Both the position numbers and the translations under genes were made by a program. Below the pieces are notes generated by a model. That model was given only the letters and a program-made list of their open reading frames with translations. It was not told where the DNA came from and did not search any database. A stretch of DNA of 64,000 nt from contig NZ_CP096255.1 of NCBI RefSeq assembly GCF_011516635.5, positions 5,888,501-5,952,500 of the forward strand. Direction: 5' to 3'. Source of the DNA: Bradyrhizobium barranii subsp. apii (GTDB lineage: Bacteria > Pseudomonadota > Alphaproteobacteria > Rhizobiales > Xanthobacteraceae). Shown here piece after piece: positions 16,897 through 26,655 of the stretch; positions within the stretch are counted from its first letter, which is position 1; each line of letters starts with the position of its first letter.

Positions 16897-17499
16897 CTCT
16901 CCATCCCATGAGGCGATTGAATAGCGGCACTCTGCTGCGACGCATGAGTCCGGTCATGGCCCATCGCTTCAGTTTGCGACATGTCCGGAGCGGGTAGTAG
17001 ACCGGAAGTCGTCGAGCTACGGGCCAACCGACGCGATTGACCCAACTGAGACATTGGCGCACTAGTTTACTGTTGCGCAAGAATGCGGCAGGCGCTGTGG
17101 TGAGCTGCAACGCTCCGGCCCGAGCGGAGACAACGGTCACGGCAGACCTGAGCTTGGCTAGACCAGCTCCGCTGAGACCGACGCTGGCGGTCATAAAGCG
17201 GATTGCGATTGTCCATCCCAGCGAACCGTCCTCGGGTCTTGCGACGTCGCGGCCTCGAGATGCTTGGGAGCGGTGTGCGCGCGGGCGCCGGTCTCGATGC
17301 GCTAACGCACGAAGATGCCTTGCTTAGCGATGGTTGCGCGATATGGCGCCCGTCCTGTTCCTCGGCGGGAGGCGCATCACGACCGCAACTTTCAATTTAG
17401 GCAATCTTGGCGACGCGACCGAGACCGGCCGCACCTGCGCCACAGGTGCGCCCCATTGTCATCCCCTCACCTCCTTAATCTGCGTGCCAAGTCGGGGAC
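16897..17499. other. Intergenic region, no gene seen
   Basis: 603 bp between the cyclase gene and the lytic transglycosylase gene. No frame with a plausible start and known motif was found. Base composition is lower in GC than in the core genes, consistent with accessory DNA. Confidence 0.5.
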
Positions 17500-18648
17500 G
17501 TGAATGGGGGGACCGCGGCCGCGCGGCTGGCGACATTGAAGATTTGGCAAACAAGCTGTATTGCCGGCGCGCTGACAGCGACTTCGCTTGTCGCGATTGG
17601 TCAGATCGCGGTACCGCGCCCAAGCATCGCAACGCCGAATGCAAGAGTGGCTGATGCATTCAGCGGCATCCCGCTGAATGTGACGACGGTTCTGTCAAAT
17701 GCTGGCGCCGCGTTTCCGGCCCCGGCCATCGAGACGAAATTCGATACAGGATTATCGGCTAATGCGATCGTTGCGGCGGGATTCAGCGCCGCGGCGCCGG
17801 ACTCGGTGCCGCCGTCCGATGTAACCACTTCGCAAGAGCCAATGGTGCAGGTCGCCAGCCTTGAGGCAGCGTCGCCCGAGAACTCGGCAACGCTACAGCA
17901 GGACCGTCCGCCCGTTGCTTCGCCCAATCCGGGCGAAGGCAAACCGTCGTATCTCAAATACTACGTCTACTCGGAAATTCCGCCGCCGGAAAAACCCGCA
18001 AAGATCGCCTTGTCGGCGTTGAGCGACGTTCCGCTCGGAACGCCCGTCCAGGAGATCGAACGTGCAGCCGAAGCGTTCGGTGTCGATGTCAACTTCATGA
18101 AGGCGGTCGCCAAAATCGAATCCGATTTCAATCCCAAGCAACGCACCGGCTCCTATATCGGCCTGTTCCAGCTGAGCAAGTTTGAGTTCAGCAAATACGG
18201 ATCGGGCGACATCCTCAATCCTCGCGACAACGCTGTAGGTGCCGCCTACAAGTTTCTCAGCGAGGCTGCGCTATTCGAAATATTGACGCAGAAAAAGCCG
18301 ACCCTTTCCGACCTCTACCTGATCCACCAGCAGGGCTGGGAAGGAGCCGCCCAACACATCAGCCGTCCGCAGCGGATTGCCTGGAAGTCGATGTGCGCAA
18401 CCCGGGAGGGCTCGGCAAAGGGCGAGCGATGGTGCAAGCGCGCTATCTGGGGCAATACGCTGCCTGCGGTCAAACGCGAATGGAAGTCGGTCGATGATCT
18501 CACCTCGGGTGCGTTCGTGGCGATGTGGCGGGACCGCGTCGACACGCTCTATGCCCGCTATCCTGTGCTAGAGCGTTTTCCGATCACGTTGCGTCGTAAC
18601 CAGCCGCGACGAGATAATTTTGACATTCCTCGGGTGAGAAGCGTTTGA
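17500..18648 (+). CDS. Lytic transglycosylase-like protein, C-terminal tail replaced by an IS630 insertion
   Basis: As it stands the frame encodes 382 residues. An N-terminal hydrophobic segment (CIAGALTATSLVAIGQIAV) suggests export. After a Pro/Ala-rich linker (40-170), a lysozyme-like SLT domain follows (AVAKIESDFNPKQRTGSYIG, with the catalytic Glu in AKIESDF, then LFQLSKFEFSKYG). The IS630 end begins at 18571. Joining 18570 to 22199 gives the tail VL-TAAAERSR and a stop at 22225, for 365 residues; this is taken as the original gene. The SLT domain is intact, so the altered product may still work. The start is GTG with a weak binding site. Confidence 0.72.
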   Translation: MNGGTAAARLATLKIWQTSCIAGALTATSLVAIGQIAVPRPSIATPNARVADAFSGIPLNVTTVLSNAGAAFPAPAIETKFDTGLSANAIVAAGFSAAAPDSVPPSDVTTSQEPMVQVASLEAASPENSATLQQDRPPVASPNPGEGKPSYLKYYVYSEIPPPEKPAKIALSALSDVPLGTPVQEIERAAEAFGVDVNFMKAVAKIESDFNPKQRTGSYIGLFQLSKFEFSKYGSGDILNPRDNAVGAAYKFLSEAALFEILTQKKPTLSDLYLIHQQGWEGAAQHISRPQRIAWKSMCATREGSAKGERWCKRAIWGNTLPAVKREWKSVDDLTSGAFVAMWRDRVDTLYARYPVLERFPITLRRNQPRRDNFDIPRVRSV

Positions 18649-19530
18649 GAGCGTTGGCGATTGCTTGCCAGAGATCGGGCATGGTGCGGGCTGCGGCGGT
18701 CCGCAACAGCGCTTTCAGTTTGGAGAAGGCCATTTCAATCGGGTTGAAGTCTGGACTGTAGGGCGGAAGATAGAGCAGGCTAGCTCCGACCGCCTGGATG
18801 GCCTCTCGAACGCCATGGACCTTGTGAGCGGGCAAGTTGTCCATGATAACGGTATCGCCCGGCCGCAGCGATGGGGCGAGCAATTGCTCGACGTAGGCCA
18901 GGAAAGCGTCGCCATCCATTGGACCGTCCAGAACAAGCGGCGCGATCAGACCGTCGGAGCGCAATCCAGCGGTGAACGTCGTCGTCTTCCAATGTCCGTG
19001 TGGGATAGCTGCACGACATCGCTCGCCGCGTGGCGAGCGCCCGTAACGCCGCGCCATTTTGGTGTTGGCGCTGGTTTCGTCGATGAAGACGAGACGCTCA
19101 GGGTCAAGGTCGATTTGCCCTTCGAACCACTCCTCACGTGCGGCATTTATATCGCCGCGCCGTTGCTCGGCGGCGTGCGCTGTCTTTTTTTAAGTGTGAT
19201 CTTTCTGCGCTGGAAAAAACGCCAGAGCGACGCGATGCCAGTCGATATTCCACGACGTTTCAACAGTTCTCGCAACTCGGCAAGCGTGATATCCGGCCTC
19301 GCTGTCACCGCCTCCAGAATCAATTGCGAATGCGCTTCGATGCGCTGCGATTTGCGGTCACCGCCCTGGCGTTTAGGAACGATGTCGCCAACTTTCTTGA
19401 GGCGACCGCGCCAGCGGATTGCACTGGCCGCGCTGACACCAAAGCGCTCAGCAGCCTGTCGACAGGACATGCCACCGTCAATCGCGGCTACCACCCTTTG
19501 GCGAAGATCAACCGAAAGCGCCCTGGCCAT
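18584..19530 (-). CDS. IS630-family transposase, two frames
   Basis: The first frame (19530 to 19147; MARALSVDLRQRVVAAIDGG) holds helix-turn-helix domains (SCRQAAERFGVSAASAIRW). The second, entered by a -1 shift at the A7 run at 19185-19191 (coding strand), holds the DDE domain: VFIDETSANT, VIMDNLPAHK and NPIEMAFSKLK. Its stop is at 18584 inside the element end. A run of seven A is a standard site for programmed shifting in this family, so the element is probably functional as a protein source, though its upstream end is split by the IS91 unit. Confidence 0.85.
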
Positions 19531-19948
19531 ACATGCTGGCCTCCCTCGCCAGCATGCAGCTTGAATCTGACTCGCGCCGTTTTGGGAATCTGGAGGGTTC
19601 TGTGAGGTCGCGCTCACGCGAGGGCGCGGCAGGCGCTTATGACGCGACCTCATTGAAGCCGGATTGAACGAAGGCGCGGGAGGCTATTCGCGGTTTTGCA
19701 GCTATGGGGATTGTTCGAGATCGCCATGCCCGATCTGCTGGCTCGGCGCGTGAGGCAGAGACACAGGAGTGCGCATCCTGGAAGAGTTGAGATCAGACGC
19801 GCTTCGCCTGAGATCGCGATAGGCCTTTTGCTGCATCGGACGGTTGTTGTCGCGCAGTGTGACAGCACGGATTCGACATCGTCCGCGATGATCGAGACGC
19901 TGGGAGCGAAATGACGAATGATGATCGTCGTGCACGACATGACTTGGC

Positions 19949-21199
19949 TCACGATGTGTCGCATCGGAACGGTGATGTTCGAGGGCTGGGGCGTCTGAAG
20001 CTATGTCGAAAGCGCTCAATGATGCGCATGACGCCACCACAATCGGGACAGGCAGGAACCTCGGCCCAGGTTTGAGCCTCCGAATCCACAGGCGACGGCT
20101 GGCCATCGTTTGGGGCTGTTCGCTCATGATCGAGAAGTTCGCGGCAAAGGGCGAGCTTGGCAGCGCGATGGCGGTTGGCCATGAAGCCGAAGTGGCGGAT
20201 GCGGTGGAAGCCGTCAGGCGGCGTATGAAGCAGGAAACGGCGAATGAACTCATCGGGCTTGAGATTCATGATCTTTGTCGCGCTGTTTTGGCGATAGTCC
20301 TTCCATGAGAAGGCGACATGATCGTCGTCGAGTGCGACGAGCCGGCTGTTGGCGATCGCGACGCGATGGGTGTAGCGGCCGAGATAGGCCAGGACCTGTG
20401 CGGGTCCGCCGAAGGGCCGCTTGGCGTAAACAACCCAGTTGATGCGTCGCATGGCGTCGAGGTGGGCCGCAAAGGCAGCCGGCTCGGCCAGAGCTCCGAG
20501 ATCGCCGAAGAAACGCAAGGCACCGGAGTTGAAGGCTGCCGACAGACGTTTGAGAAAAAGTGTGCGAAATAGTCTGGACAACGGTTTGACGGCCAGGAAG
20601 AAGTTCGGTCGGCAAGCGGTCCAGCGCGCGCCATCGGGCGAGAGGCCGCCACCCGGAACGACGCAATGGACGTGGGGATGATGCATCAGCGTCTGTCCCC
20701 AGGTGTGGAGGACGGCGACGCCGCCGATCGCACCGCCGAGCCGGCGTGGATTGGCGGCGAGCGTCGTCATCGCCTCGGCGGCAGCCTTGAACAGGATGGC
20801 ATAGACGACGGCCTTGTTCTGGAAAGCGATCGCGGCGATCGGTGCGGGAAGTGTAAAGACGACGTGGAAATAGGGAACCGGAAGCAGGTCGGCTTGACGC
20901 GCGGCGAGCCACGCGGCTCGGGCTCTCCCCTGACACTTCGGACAGTGCCGATTGCGGCAGGAATTATAGGCAACGCGTGTCGTGCCGCAGTCGTCGCAAG
21001 CCTGCATGTGGCCGCCGAGCGCCTCGGTCCGGCACGCAACGATCGCGCTCATCACGCGCCGCTCGACCCGCCCCAGATGACCGGCATGTACACGGCGATA
21101 GGCGTCGCCATGCCGGCGCAGAATATCGGCAATCTCGATGGCGGGCCTGTTGGAGCGGATGTCGGAGCGGGTCATGACCCGCATCCCGCTGCGGGTCAT
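19949..21199 (-). CDS. IS91-family (Y1 HUH) transposase
   Basis: A 416-residue rolling-circle transposase. The N-terminal zinc-binding region is CDDCGTTRVAYNSCRNRHCPKC (shown in part, about residues 68-90). The HUH motif is HHPHVHCVVPGGG, and the catalytic Tyr lies in YLGRYTHRVAIANSRL. A second Cys pair, CPDCGG, is near the C-terminus. Its start overlaps the recombinase stop by ATGA, so both are translated together. Confidence 0.92.
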   Translation of the reverse strand: MTRSGMRVMTRSDIRSNRPAIEIADILRRHGDAYRRVHAGHLGRVERRVMSAIVACRTEALGGHMQACDDCGTTRVAYNSCRNRHCPKCQGRARAAWLAARQADLLPVPYFHVVFTLPAPIAAIAFQNKAVVYAILFKAAAEAMTTLAANPRRLGGAIGGVAVLHTWGQTLMHHPHVHCVVPGGGLSPDGARWTACRPNFFLAVKPLSRLFRTLFLKRLSAAFNSGALRFFGDLGALAEPAAFAAHLDAMRRINWVVYAKRPFGGPAQVLAYLGRYTHRVAIANSRLVALDDDHVAFSWKDYRQNSATKIMNLKPDEFIRRFLLHTPPDGFHRIRHFGFMANRHRAAKLALCRELLDHERTAPNDGQPSPVDSEAQTWAEVPACPDCGGVMRIIERFRHSFRRPSPRTSPFRCDTS

Positions 21200-22056
21200 C
21201 CAGGTGGCGTCACCTCCAGCGACAGGCGATCGAGCGGGCTCTGCGTCGCTCGGATCGTATCGGTGGCGACCTGCGTGTAGCGCGCTGTCGACGACAAATT
21301 ATTGTGCCCGAGCAAGACCTGGATGATCCGGATATCGGTTCCGTTCTCGAGAAGATGTGTCGCGAAGCTGTGGCGCAGCGTGTGCAGCGTGACGCGCTTG
21401 GTCAGGCCCGCAGCCTTCACCGCCGACCGGCAGGCGGCATGCAGCACGGTCTGATCGATCGGATGATCTTCGTCACGACCAGGGAACAGATAAAGCCGCG
21501 GCCGGGCGAGCCGCCAGTAGGTGCGCAGGATGCCCAGCAGCTGGGGCGACAGCATCACGTTGCGATCCTTCGCGCCCTTGCCGTGGCGCACCTGGATGAC
21601 GCCGCGGGCGCTGTCGATGTCTTCGATCCGCAGTCCCGCAACCTCCGAGGCCCTGAGCCCGGCCGCATAGGCGGTGGTGAGCGCGGCGCGGCTCTTCAGG
21701 CTCGATACCGCTTCAAGAAACTGAACCACTTCGTCGGCGCTGAGAACGACCGGCAGCTTGCGCGGTTCTCGCGCATAGGGAATGCGCTCTGGGATGAGCG
21801 CCTCGCCGAGCGTGACGCCGTAGAAAAACCGTAGCGCACAGACGATCTGGTTCAGCGCCGGCCATGAGATGCCGGTCGAGACCAAATGCACCTGGAAGGC
21901 GCGGACGTCTTCCAGCTCTAACCGGTCAGGCGATCGGCCAAAATAGCGGCTGAACTTCGAAACCGCGCTGATGTAGGATCTTTGCGTCGCCGGCGACAGA
22001 TTGCGGACGGTCATGTCTTCGATCATGCGGCGGCGAAGAGGGCTCAAATCGGCCAT
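21196..22056 (-). CDS. Tyrosine recombinase/integrase associated with IS91
   Basis: A 286-residue recombinase. The SAM-like N-terminal domain (SPATQRSYISAVSKFSRYFG) is followed by the catalytic domain: Arg in GLRASEVAGLR, HTLRHSFATHLLENG, LLGHNNLSSTARYTQ with the Tyr nucleophile. AGGAG 7 bp before ATG 22056 decides the start over 22098. Its 4-bp overlap with the transposase shows it belongs to the IS91 unit, not to a separate island integrase. Confidence 0.9.
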   Translation of the reverse strand: MADLSPLRRRMIEDMTVRNLSPATQRSYISAVSKFSRYFGRSPDRLELEDVRAFQVHLVSTGISWPALNQIVCALRFFYGVTLGEALIPERIPYAREPRKLPVVLSADEVVQFLEAVSSLKSRAALTTAYAAGLRASEVAGLRIEDIDSARGVIQVRHGKGAKDRNVMLSPQLLGILRTYWRLARPRLYLFPGRDEDHPIDQTVLHAACRSAVKAAGLTKRVTLHTLRHSFATHLLENGTDIRIIQVLLGHNNLSSTARYTQVATDTIRATQSPLDRLSLEVTPPG

Positions 22057-22225
22057 CTCGATACTCCTGTCTGAGGGGGTGGGCTCCAACACCCACATCC
22101 TCTCAGCCAGGAGGCGATCTATGCCACCTTGCCCCCTACGCCGCGGCAGCGGCTTCGTTCAATCCCCACCCGATTCTTTCCGGTCGGAAAATGCTCTAAC
22201 GGCGGCGGCCGAACGCTCGAGATAG

Positions 22226-22622
22226 AACAGCTTGCGACTGCGCACACGCACACCTCTGGGTCGACATTCGTTCCGTCGAGAAGCTGTGTCGGCAATCTAG
22301 TTTCCGGCGCCAGGTAAGTTTGCGTTCCGCTCAGAGACTGGGTGGCTGTTCGGCTCCCACGGCCGGATTGACCCAATACCTCGACCAGTGCCGCTCCGCG
22401 GCCCGGACTCCTAGATTATTCACAGGCAATCACGTCGGCTGATAACCCATCAGCGAAGTGACGACACTCCTCGTTGAGGTCCGCTTAGTGGGGTGAAGCG
22501 GACTGGATTTGCTCACTCTGAGTTCTTCGCATTTTGACCCAAAGCAGACTTTCACCGGCCTGATTACACTTCCAAGGCGCCACCTTTTGTCTGTACGATA
22601 GTTCGGCTTGGCTGAGGGCCGC
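22226..22622. other. Intergenic region, no gene seen
   Basis: 397 bp from the restored end of the lytic transglycosylase gene to the substrate-binding protein gene. No RNA gene or clear operator was found; GC is lower than in the core. Confidence 0.5.
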
Positions 22623-23624
22623 ATGAAACGGCGCAAGTTCATCACGGTTGTTGGGGGTATGGCTGCAACGTGGCCGTTCGCAGGTCATGCTCAGCAATCG
22701 ACCAAGCTTCATCAGATCGGCGTGCTTTCACTCGGCCGCGGTGACAAGTCCGACGCAAGTCTAAAGACTCTCGATGCGTTTGTGCCGGCATTGCGTGTGC
22801 TCGGCTATACTGAAGGAAAGAATGTCGCGTTTTACCGTAAATTCGCAGACGGCGATGAGGACAAGCTCAACGAGTACGCGCAGGAATTCGTGACGCACCG
22901 CGGCGACGCAATTGTTGCTTTGGCTACCCCGGCCGTCCGCGCAGCCAAGAAAGCGACTTCCACCATTCCGATTGTCGGCATAGGCATGGCAGATCCCGTC
23001 GACGACGAACTCGCTTCCAGTCTGGCGCGGCCGGGCGGCAATGTCACCGGGACGGCATTTCTCGGCCCGGAGTTGGTGTCCAAACGGCTTCAACTGCTTA
23101 AGGAGATCGTTCCCGGTCTCTCTCACGTTGTCGTTTTGTGGCACCCTCGTGCATACGGTGAGCGCACAATGAAGGGGATGCTGAACGAGATTGAGAGCGC
23201 CGCCCGATCTCTCGGAGCAAGCCTTCAACTTGTGCCGGCGGATAGCCCCGCCGATCTCGAAAGCGCGTTTGCGGAGTTGGCCAAAGCGCGAGCGGATGGT
23301 CTCGTCGTGTTTCCTAGTCCGATGCTGTACAGCCAGTACTCTCGGATTGTACCCTTTGCCGAGAAGAACCGCCTCCCGACGATCTACGCCGCCAGAGAGG
23401 GCGTGGAGCTCGGTGGCCTTGTCTCTTACGGAGTCAACCTGCCTGACCTGTCACGCGCGACCGCTATCTATCTGGACAGAATACTCAAAGGCGCAACGCC
23501 AGCCGAGTTGCCGATACAGCAGCCAACCAAGTTCGAGCTGGTTGTAAACCTTAAGGCGGCCAAGGCGCTTGGTTTGGCGGCTGGTCGAGACTCTCTCCTG
23601 ACCGCCGACGAAGTGATCGAATGA
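22623..23624 (+). CDS. ABC transporter substrate-binding protein (PF04392 type)
   Basis: A 333-residue periplasmic binding protein of the ABC_sub_bind family, expanded in Bradyrhizobium. The signal sequence MKRRKFITVVGGMAATWPFA, ending near AQQ, carries a Tat-like RRKF start. The mature part starts LHQIGVLSLGRGD and contains ARPGGNVTGTAFLGPELVSKR, a hallmark of the family. No permease or ATPase gene is nearby, so it is an orphan. Ligand unknown. Confidence 0.87.
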   Translation: MKRRKFITVVGGMAATWPFAGHAQQSTKLHQIGVLSLGRGDKSDASLKTLDAFVPALRVLGYTEGKNVAFYRKFADGDEDKLNEYAQEFVTHRGDAIVALATPAVRAAKKATSTIPIVGIGMADPVDDELASSLARPGGNVTGTAFLGPELVSKRLQLLKEIVPGLSHVVVLWHPRAYGERTMKGMLNEIESAARSLGASLQLVPADSPADLESAFAELAKARADGLVVFPSPMLYSQYSRIVPFAEKNRLPTIYAAREGVELGGLVSYGVNLPDLSRATAIYLDRILKGATPAELPIQQPTKFELVVNLKAAKALGLAAGRDSLLTADEVIE

Positions 23625-23657
23625 GCAGGCAGAATGTCTGCGATTGGCCCTTTTGAG

Positions 23658-25086
23658 GGGGATGTCCCGATCGCTGTTGAACTACGTCGGGTCGACGTTG
23701 CCGGAATGAATATTACGCAGCCCTCGTGACGTGGGCAACGGACTTGATTGTCATGCGATCGTGGTGAGCTTGAAGGGCCGCACGCAGAACCGACAATTGC
23801 TTATGCGCCTTCAATCGTCGGAAGCCCTTGTTGGCCTCGATCATACCGGCCGCGACCCATCGCAAGGCCATACCGGCATCCCGCCAGCGTTTAACGTTGC
23901 GCGTGACGCGGCGAATGGTGCCCATCATGTTCTCGGCGATATTGGTACAGGCGAGCGATCGGCGAAGCTCCTTCGGCAACTTCAACCGGACGACAGTCAG
24001 GATTTCGTCGAGGCCTTCGAGGATACTGGCCGCAACGCCGGGCCATTGCTGGTCGAGTCGACGCGCGAGATTGCGGATCAATTTTTCAGCCTTGTCGGCG
24101 TCATCGAGCTCCCAGGCCTGGCGCAGCACCCGGCGGGTGGCCGCATGATGCTCTTTCGGCAGGCGTTCCATGATGTTGCGCGCCTTGTGGATCTGGCAGC
24201 GCTGGATCGCAGCGGCCGAACCGAAGGTGCGGCGGATCGCCTTCGACAACGCCTTCGCGCCGTCGGCGATGAACAGTCTTGGCACCGTCGGGTCGAGCCC
24301 GCGCGAGACCAGGTTGTCCAGCAGGGCCTGAACCGTTGCTGCATTCTCGGTCGCCCCTTCCACCAGCGCCAGCGGATGCTTGTTGCCTTCGCCGTCAACC
24401 CCGATCGCGGCCACCAGCACGAGATCGTCGTCGAGATGCAGCCCGTCGATTTGGACCACCAGAAGGTCGAGCGCGGACAGATCGGCAGCCATGAAGTCGG
24501 CCAGCCGCGCCGCCGACAGAGCCACGAACCTCCGCGAGGCCGCCGACTTCGAAATCCCCGATCCGGGCGGTGCCGGCACGTCACCCTCGGGCAGCCGGAC
24601 GGCGCGGCCGAACCGGCGCGTCGACACATTGATCAGCATCAGGTTCATCGCCCAGCGACCGAGCCAGTCCTCCTGCGCCGCCGTTTCCCAGCTCGGGATC
24701 GTGACCTCGCGGCCGTCCATGCCCCGGACCCGCGGGCGACCGACCTCGATCTTGCCGCCGTGGAAACCGATCCGCCCCCGCGTTCGGCCCCAACGGTGCG
24801 CCCGCCGCGCCGCATCACGACCGTGGCGCGGCCCGCAGGCCGCTGTCACATCCGCCTCCATCATCGTGCCGAGCGCCTCGATTCCTGCCGCAAGGCAGAA
24901 CCGATCGAAGCTCGCTCGCACTTCCGCAAATGATTTCTCCACAGCCCCGGTCGCCGGCCAACCAGCCGGTGTGATATCTCTCGTCATGGCGTTGCTCTCC
25001 TTTGTGGAATCAGCACCCCGAGCCTACCGGCTCAAGGTGGGCAACGCCGACCTCTTCAGAAATTCAACAGAACCCGGGACATCCCC
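23658..25086 (-). mobile_element. IS256-family insertion sequence
   Basis: A 1429-bp element. Inverted ends are GGGGATGTCCCG-N5-TGTTGAA at 23658 and the same inverted at 25086 (spacer ATCGC versus GGTTC). The flanking 8-mers differ (CTTTTGAG left, TGATGCTG right), so the usual target duplication is absent, suggesting a later deletion or recombination between copies. Confidence 0.88.
23713..24987 (-). CDS. IS256-family transposase
   Basis: A 424-residue Mutator-type DDE transposase. Catalytic regions: VVQIDGLHLDDDLVLVAAIG (first Asp), LFIADGAKALSKAIRR (second Asp) and CTNIAENMMGTIRRVTRNVKRW (cut in part here) with the Glu. The signature RCQIHKARNIMERLP is present. Full length and uninterrupted. 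Confidence 0.93.
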   Translation of the reverse strand: MTRDITPAGWPATGAVEKSFAEVRASFDRFCLAAGIEALGTMMEADVTAACGPRHGRDAARRAHRWGRTRGRIGFHGGKIEVGRPRVRGMDGREVTIPSWETAAQEDWLGRWAMNLMLINVSTRRFGRAVRLPEGDVPAPPGSGISKSAASRRFVALSAARLADFMAADLSALDLLVVQIDGLHLDDDLVLVAAIGVDGEGNKHPLALVEGATENAATVQALLDNLVSRGLDPTVPRLFIADGAKALSKAIRRTFGSAAAIQRCQIHKARNIMERLPKEHHAATRRVLRQAWELDDADKAEKLIRNLARRLDQQWPGVAASILEGLDEILTVVRLKLPKELRRSLACTNIAENMMGTIRRVTRNVKRWRDAGMALRWVAAGMIEANKGFRRLKAHKQLSVLRAALQAHHDRMTIKSVAHVTRAA

Positions 25087-25861
25087 TGATGCTGCCCTTG
25101 TCCACGCCGCCCTCGAACAGCCGGCCCTGGTAGAACGGGCCGCCGGTCAGGGAGAACGGAAACGGCGCCGGCACCTTTGAAAGCTTCATCGTCACGGTGC
25201 GCGACGGCGAAGCCGGGAACGTGCCCTTGAACTGGCCGGCCGGCGGCTGCGTGTGATTGAACTGCTCGGCTGTGATCGTCAGCTCGCACTTCTTCGGCAG
25301 CGGGACCGCGACCGGCGCGGACACGCTGGTCACCCTGAGATAGGAATGATAGCGCGCGCGGGGGAAGATGGGGATCCGCGGCCTGCGGATCGGAAACGGA
25401 ATCAGGGGGTCATCGAGCGCACTGAGCGAACCGGCCAGGCTCGTCAATCCCGAGCCCGCCGCCGCTTCATCTTCGTCCGCGTCGCCCACCGGCACCACGG
25501 GCCCCACCGGCGGGATCGGACCGATCACCGGCCGGCTCGAGTAGAGATCGCCGCTGACGATCAGATGGTCGGCGCCGCCGTCGGGTGCCGAGCGATCGAC
25601 GCGCAGCGTGCCTTCAAAGGTCACGAAGCCCGCGGTCGGCCGGAAGTTGATCTGGTAGCAGCCTTCGCGGAAGTCGAGCCTGCACAGCCTGAACGGCGGA
25701 AACGGCTGTAGATCGGTCGAGGCCGGCTGATCGCCGGACTCCTCGTCGCTGAAGCTGATCTGGCGCGACAGCGGGACTTGCGGCTTCATCGCGGGCTCGA
25801 CCGATGCCGCGGTCATCTTGGAAAGGCTGCCACTCGATTCATGCTCTGAGCAATTGCACAT
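25064..25861 (-). pseudogene. Unknown protein, 3' end cut by IS256
   Basis: The frame starts MCNCSEHESSGSLSKM, with GAGGAG 7 bp before the ATG, and runs to KGSIRG before entering the IS end at 25086, where it stops after CPGF C within the IS. The product has a Cys-rich start, a possible beta-rich region (residues 75-110, 180-260) and a Pro-rich linker. No family is recognised. The original C-terminus is missing and is not found on the other side of the IS, in line with a deletion. Confidence 0.6.
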
Positions 25862-25962
25862 GTCGTCTTCTCCTCGTTGAAAGGGTGAGACGATCGACGT
25901 GAGCATCGGGCTCGTTCGCGGGTACAGCCGCGTTATTTCGGTCAGCTGTGGCGTGCGCAGTC

Positions 25963-26259
25963 CTACGCGCGCCGATAGGTCACGACACAGCCCTCTGAAT
26001 CCGTAAACTCAAATCGGTCGGCCTTGAGTGAAATGCGATAGGTCACAAGTTCATCAGTCGCCGTCCCGACGACGAGTGTGTTGGAATCCTCGAGACGGTA
26101 GATTCCCGCGTCCCACCACACCATGCCCTGCCCTGGTCCGCGCATGCCGCGGTAGGTGCCGGTCGAGAATGTGAGAGTGGCGGGATATTTGTCCGCACAC
26201 GCAGCCGACGTGGATTTGGTCCACGTACCAACCATGCCCTGTTCGTGTTTGTCAGCCAT
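25963..26259 (-). CDS. Small hypothetical protein, 98 aa
   Basis: A 98-residue protein, MADKHEQGMVGTWTKSTSAA at the start, followed by alternating hydrophobic strands (ATLTFSTGTYRGM, LVTYRISLKADRFEFTDSEG). It looks like a small beta-barrel/lipocalin-like fold. It is 101 bp upstream of, and in line with, the truncated gene and may form an operon with it. No function assigned. Confidence 0.6.
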   Translation of the reverse strand: MADKHEQGMVGTWTKSTSAACADKYPATLTFSTGTYRGMRGPGQGMVWWDAGIYRLEDSNTLVVGTATDELVTYRISLKADRFEFTDSEGCVVTYRRA

Positions 26260-26279
26260 AGTGTCTCCATAGCTCTCAT

Positions 26280-26655
26280 CGGCCGAGCGGCCGATTGGAG
26301 GCTATTTCAACATGCCGTTCTGGCGTGTGCAGCTCATTTGAGGCTGATGTGATGGCGGGTGTGTCAAATCGACCAAATTCACCACGTTCAATCACAACAG
26401 GTACTCTATCGCAGCATTGACGCAAGCGTGCGTGTGAGATGCTTCACACCGAAGGTGCGACAATTGAGCACCGGCGATGAGAGCGCGATGAAAGCGCGGC
26501 GGAGAAGCAGCTCAGTCCGCATCTTGCGAGAGCGGGCTCAAGTCAGAGCCGGCGACAATGAACAGGACATTGGATGGCGCGGTTGGCAGAGGCGTGGTCG
26601 CGTTGCAGCTTGGCAGCAGGCCTGACATTCACCGTGGGCACCAACTGACGCAAAT
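26280..26655. other. Intergenic region, no gene seen
   Basis: 376 bp between the AraC gene and the 98-residue gene, both on the - strand. No palindrome or RNA gene was recognised. Confidence 0.45.

Larger units (their letters stand above)
19600..22170 (-). mobile_element. IS91-type element with tyrosine recombinase, ends approximate
   Basis: Two overlapping genes, a tyrosine recombinase and an IS91 transposase, form a unit seen in other alphaproteobacteria. Borders are unresolved: no target duplication is expected for rolling-circle elements. A 13-bp motif GGATTGAACGAAG lies at 19661-19673 and inverted at 22153-22165 and may mark the edges; each contains GAAC, the IS91 target. The 19654-19948 stretch has no gene. 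Confidence 0.6.
18571..22196 (-). mobile_element. IS630-family element carrying a nested IS91-type element
   Basis: The outer ends are GAGCGTTTTCCGATC at 18571 and, inverted, GAGCATTTTCCGACC at 22196 (13 of 15 matching), each flanked by TA (18569-18570, 22197-22198), the IS630 target. The transposase occupies 18584-19530. The remainder, from about 19600 to 22170, is an IS91-type unit. The frame of the host gene is restored exactly on removal, which supports these borders. A related end motif is also common in Rhizobiales REP sequences, so the ends need confirmation. Confidence 0.65.

Noticed and set aside
21196..22056. Tyrosine recombinase as integrase of a genomic island
   Set aside because: It overlaps the IS91 transposase by 4 bp and is part of that known type of unit.
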